DNA of 6,242 nucleotides from Pseudomonadota bacterium (GTDB lineage Bacteria > Pseudomonadota > Alphaproteobacteria > Acetobacterales > Acetobacteraceae), in the NCBI GenBank assembly GCA_021819535.1, contig JAKAQU010000182.1, forward strand, positions 1 through 6,242, given 5' to 3'. Under the pieces are notes generated by a model. It was given only the letters and a program-made list of their open reading frames with translations. It made no database searches and was not told the origin of the DNA. Below are positions 5,399 to 6,242 of this stretch, one piece after another (the stretch's first letter is position 1; each line of letters opens with the position of its first letter). Both the position numbers and the translations under genes were made by a program.

Positions 5399-6242
5399 AT
5401 GGCTGGCGCGGAGACCGGACTTGCGGGCAATGAGAGGGATCATGCGGCGAGCCCGCTCGTCGACATGCCGACCGCTGGCGGCGGCGCCGGGTCTCCGGTT
5501 TCCGGCCCCTCGCCGGCATGGGCGCTGTTTTTGTTCGATGGCGTTCTTTTGGCGCCGGTCTGGCTCGGCGTGCTCGGAACGGGGATCGCTGGGCCGCTCG
5601 CCTCGCCGATGGCGGTGCTGGCGGCACTCCTCTATCCGGCGGTGATGCTGGGCGCCCTTTACGCGCTCGGCCTCTATCGCCGGGATATGATCCTCGAGAC
5701 GCGCAAAGCCCTGGCGCGGCTTCCGCTCGCCGTTGGTTTCGGCGCCGTCGGTGCCGCGGTGCTGATCGCGCTCCCGGCCATGATCGCGCCAGGCACGGCC
5801 CTGCATGGTCAGGCGGCGCTGTTCACCGTTGCGCTCGGCAGTGGCGCGGTAAGCGGTGCCCTGGCGCGGCTGGTTTTTTATGGCCTGCGCCGGCGCGGAT
5901 TGTTTCGCCGCAGGGTGTTGATCGTCGGCGCCGGGCGGCGCGCCTGGGATCTGGTCTGGATGCTGGGCAAGGAGGGACGCGGCCTTCACTATCAGATCGT
6001 CTTCGCCCACGACCCGGTCTTCGGTGAGATCGATCCCCGCCTCGCCGACGGCGCCGCCGGGCCGATCGTTTCGGCGAGCGGCCAGGGTTTGCTCGCGGCG
6101 GCACGCCGCTTCGCCGCCGAGCAAATCATCGTTGCCCCCGACGAGCGGCGCGGCATGAACCTCGATGCGCTGCTCGCCTGCAAGATCGCCGGGTTTCCGG
6201 TGAGGCAATATCTCGACGTCGTCGAGAAGGAGATCCGTCGCG
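5399..6242 (+). CDS. EpsB-like polyprenyl glycosylphosphotransferase, N-terminal part (3'-truncated by window)
   Basis: The frame is open from ATG 5399 to the window end: 281 codons without a stop. After a Gly/Pro/Ser-rich cytoplasmic tail of about 40 residues come four hydrophobic segments, near 42-60, 68-90, 107-129 and 140-160. A Rossmann-like, CoA-binding-type domain follows, starting RRVLIVGAGRRAWDL and ending with EQIIVAPDERRGMNLDALL, CKIAGFPVRQYLD and VVEKEI. That 'V-A-x-D-E/D-R-R-G ... L-x-C-K-x-x-G' passage is typical of EpsB / PEP-CTERM-associated sugar transferases of the WcaJ-type initiating transferase superfamily. These move a sugar phosphate from a nucleotide sugar to undecaprenyl phosphate to begin exopolysaccharide repeat synthesis at the inner membrane. 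The C-terminal bacterial sugar transferase domain should lie beyond the window and must be confirmed there. The gene begins 103 bp after the exported-protein gene and probably opens a polysaccharide locus unrelated to the C1 genes. An in-frame upstream ATG at 5327 is an alternative start. Confidence 0.82.
   Translation, partial: MAGAETGLAGNERDHAASPLVDMPTAGGGAGSPVSGPSPAWALFLFDGVLLAPVWLGVLGTGIAGPLASPMAVLAALLYPAVMLGALYALGLYRRDMILETRKALARLPLAVGFGAVGAAVLIALPAMIAPGTALHGQAALFTVALGSGAVSGALARLVFYGLRRRGLFRRRVLIVGAGRRAWDLVWMLGKEGRGLHYQIVFAHDPVFGEIDPRLADGAAGPIVSASGQGLLAAARRFAAEQIIVAPDERRGMNLDALLACKIAGFPVRQYLDVVEKEIRR

Noticed and set aside
5345..6208. Long minus-strand open frame of 287 codons opposite the EpsB-like gene
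   Set aside because: Its translation is Arg/Glu/Gln/His-rich with no recognisable domain, as expected from the antisense of a GC-rich gene. The plus-strand frame gives clear membrane segments and a Rossmann domain.

Overview
The window looks like chromosomal DNA of a GC-rich alphaproteobacterium, most likely a member of the Acetobacteraceae (Rhodospirillales) able to use one-carbon compounds. The lineage is inferred from codon use, the style of the Nudix and transporter proteins, and an AT-rich palindromic spacer (599-640) of a kind I recall from acetic-acid-bacteria intergenic regions. The C1 lifestyle is inferred from two proteins of families found almost only in methanogens and in bacteria with the tetrahydromethanopterin (H4MPT) formaldehyde-oxidation pathway.

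Left part (1-1488, plus strand): the 3' two thirds of an oxaloacetate decarboxylase-like gene of the isocitrate lyase/PEP mutase superfamily, a bidirectional terminator-like AT palindrome, a Nudix hydrolase, and a complete tRNA-Tyr (GUA) with a good upstream promoter. Downstream of the tRNA, between 1563 and 1637, lie about 25 codons that resemble the start of a DUF6538-type tyrosine recombinase. They stop abruptly at the end of the next gene, which suggests a scar of an integrated element at the tRNA.

Middle part (1639-5295): a divergent pair of short operons. Leftward, an MFS transporter is followed after 11 bp by a HisA/HisF-related TIM-barrel protein of the methanogen/methylotroph type. 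Rightward, an ASKHA-fold protein of the H4MPT-linked C1 family (related to archaeal MfnF of methanofuran biosynthesis) overlaps by ATGA a small, probably exported protein that I do not recognise. The shared 83-bp intergenic region suggests joint control. Together these look like part of a C1-cofactor locus, with methylofuran or H4MPT chemistry as the best guess, plus two unexpected partners: a transporter and an exported protein.

Right end (5399-6242): the N-terminal 281 codons of a membrane sugar transferase of the EpsB / polyprenyl glycosylphosphotransferase type, which would begin an exopolysaccharide locus. The gene runs off the window, so its catalytic transferase domain is not visible.

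The most interesting items are the uncharacterised exported protein coupled to the MfnF-like enzyme, the transporter coupled to the HisA-like enzyme, and the integrase relic at tRNA-Tyr beside this cluster. No CRISPR array, complete insertion sequence or obvious defence system is present.
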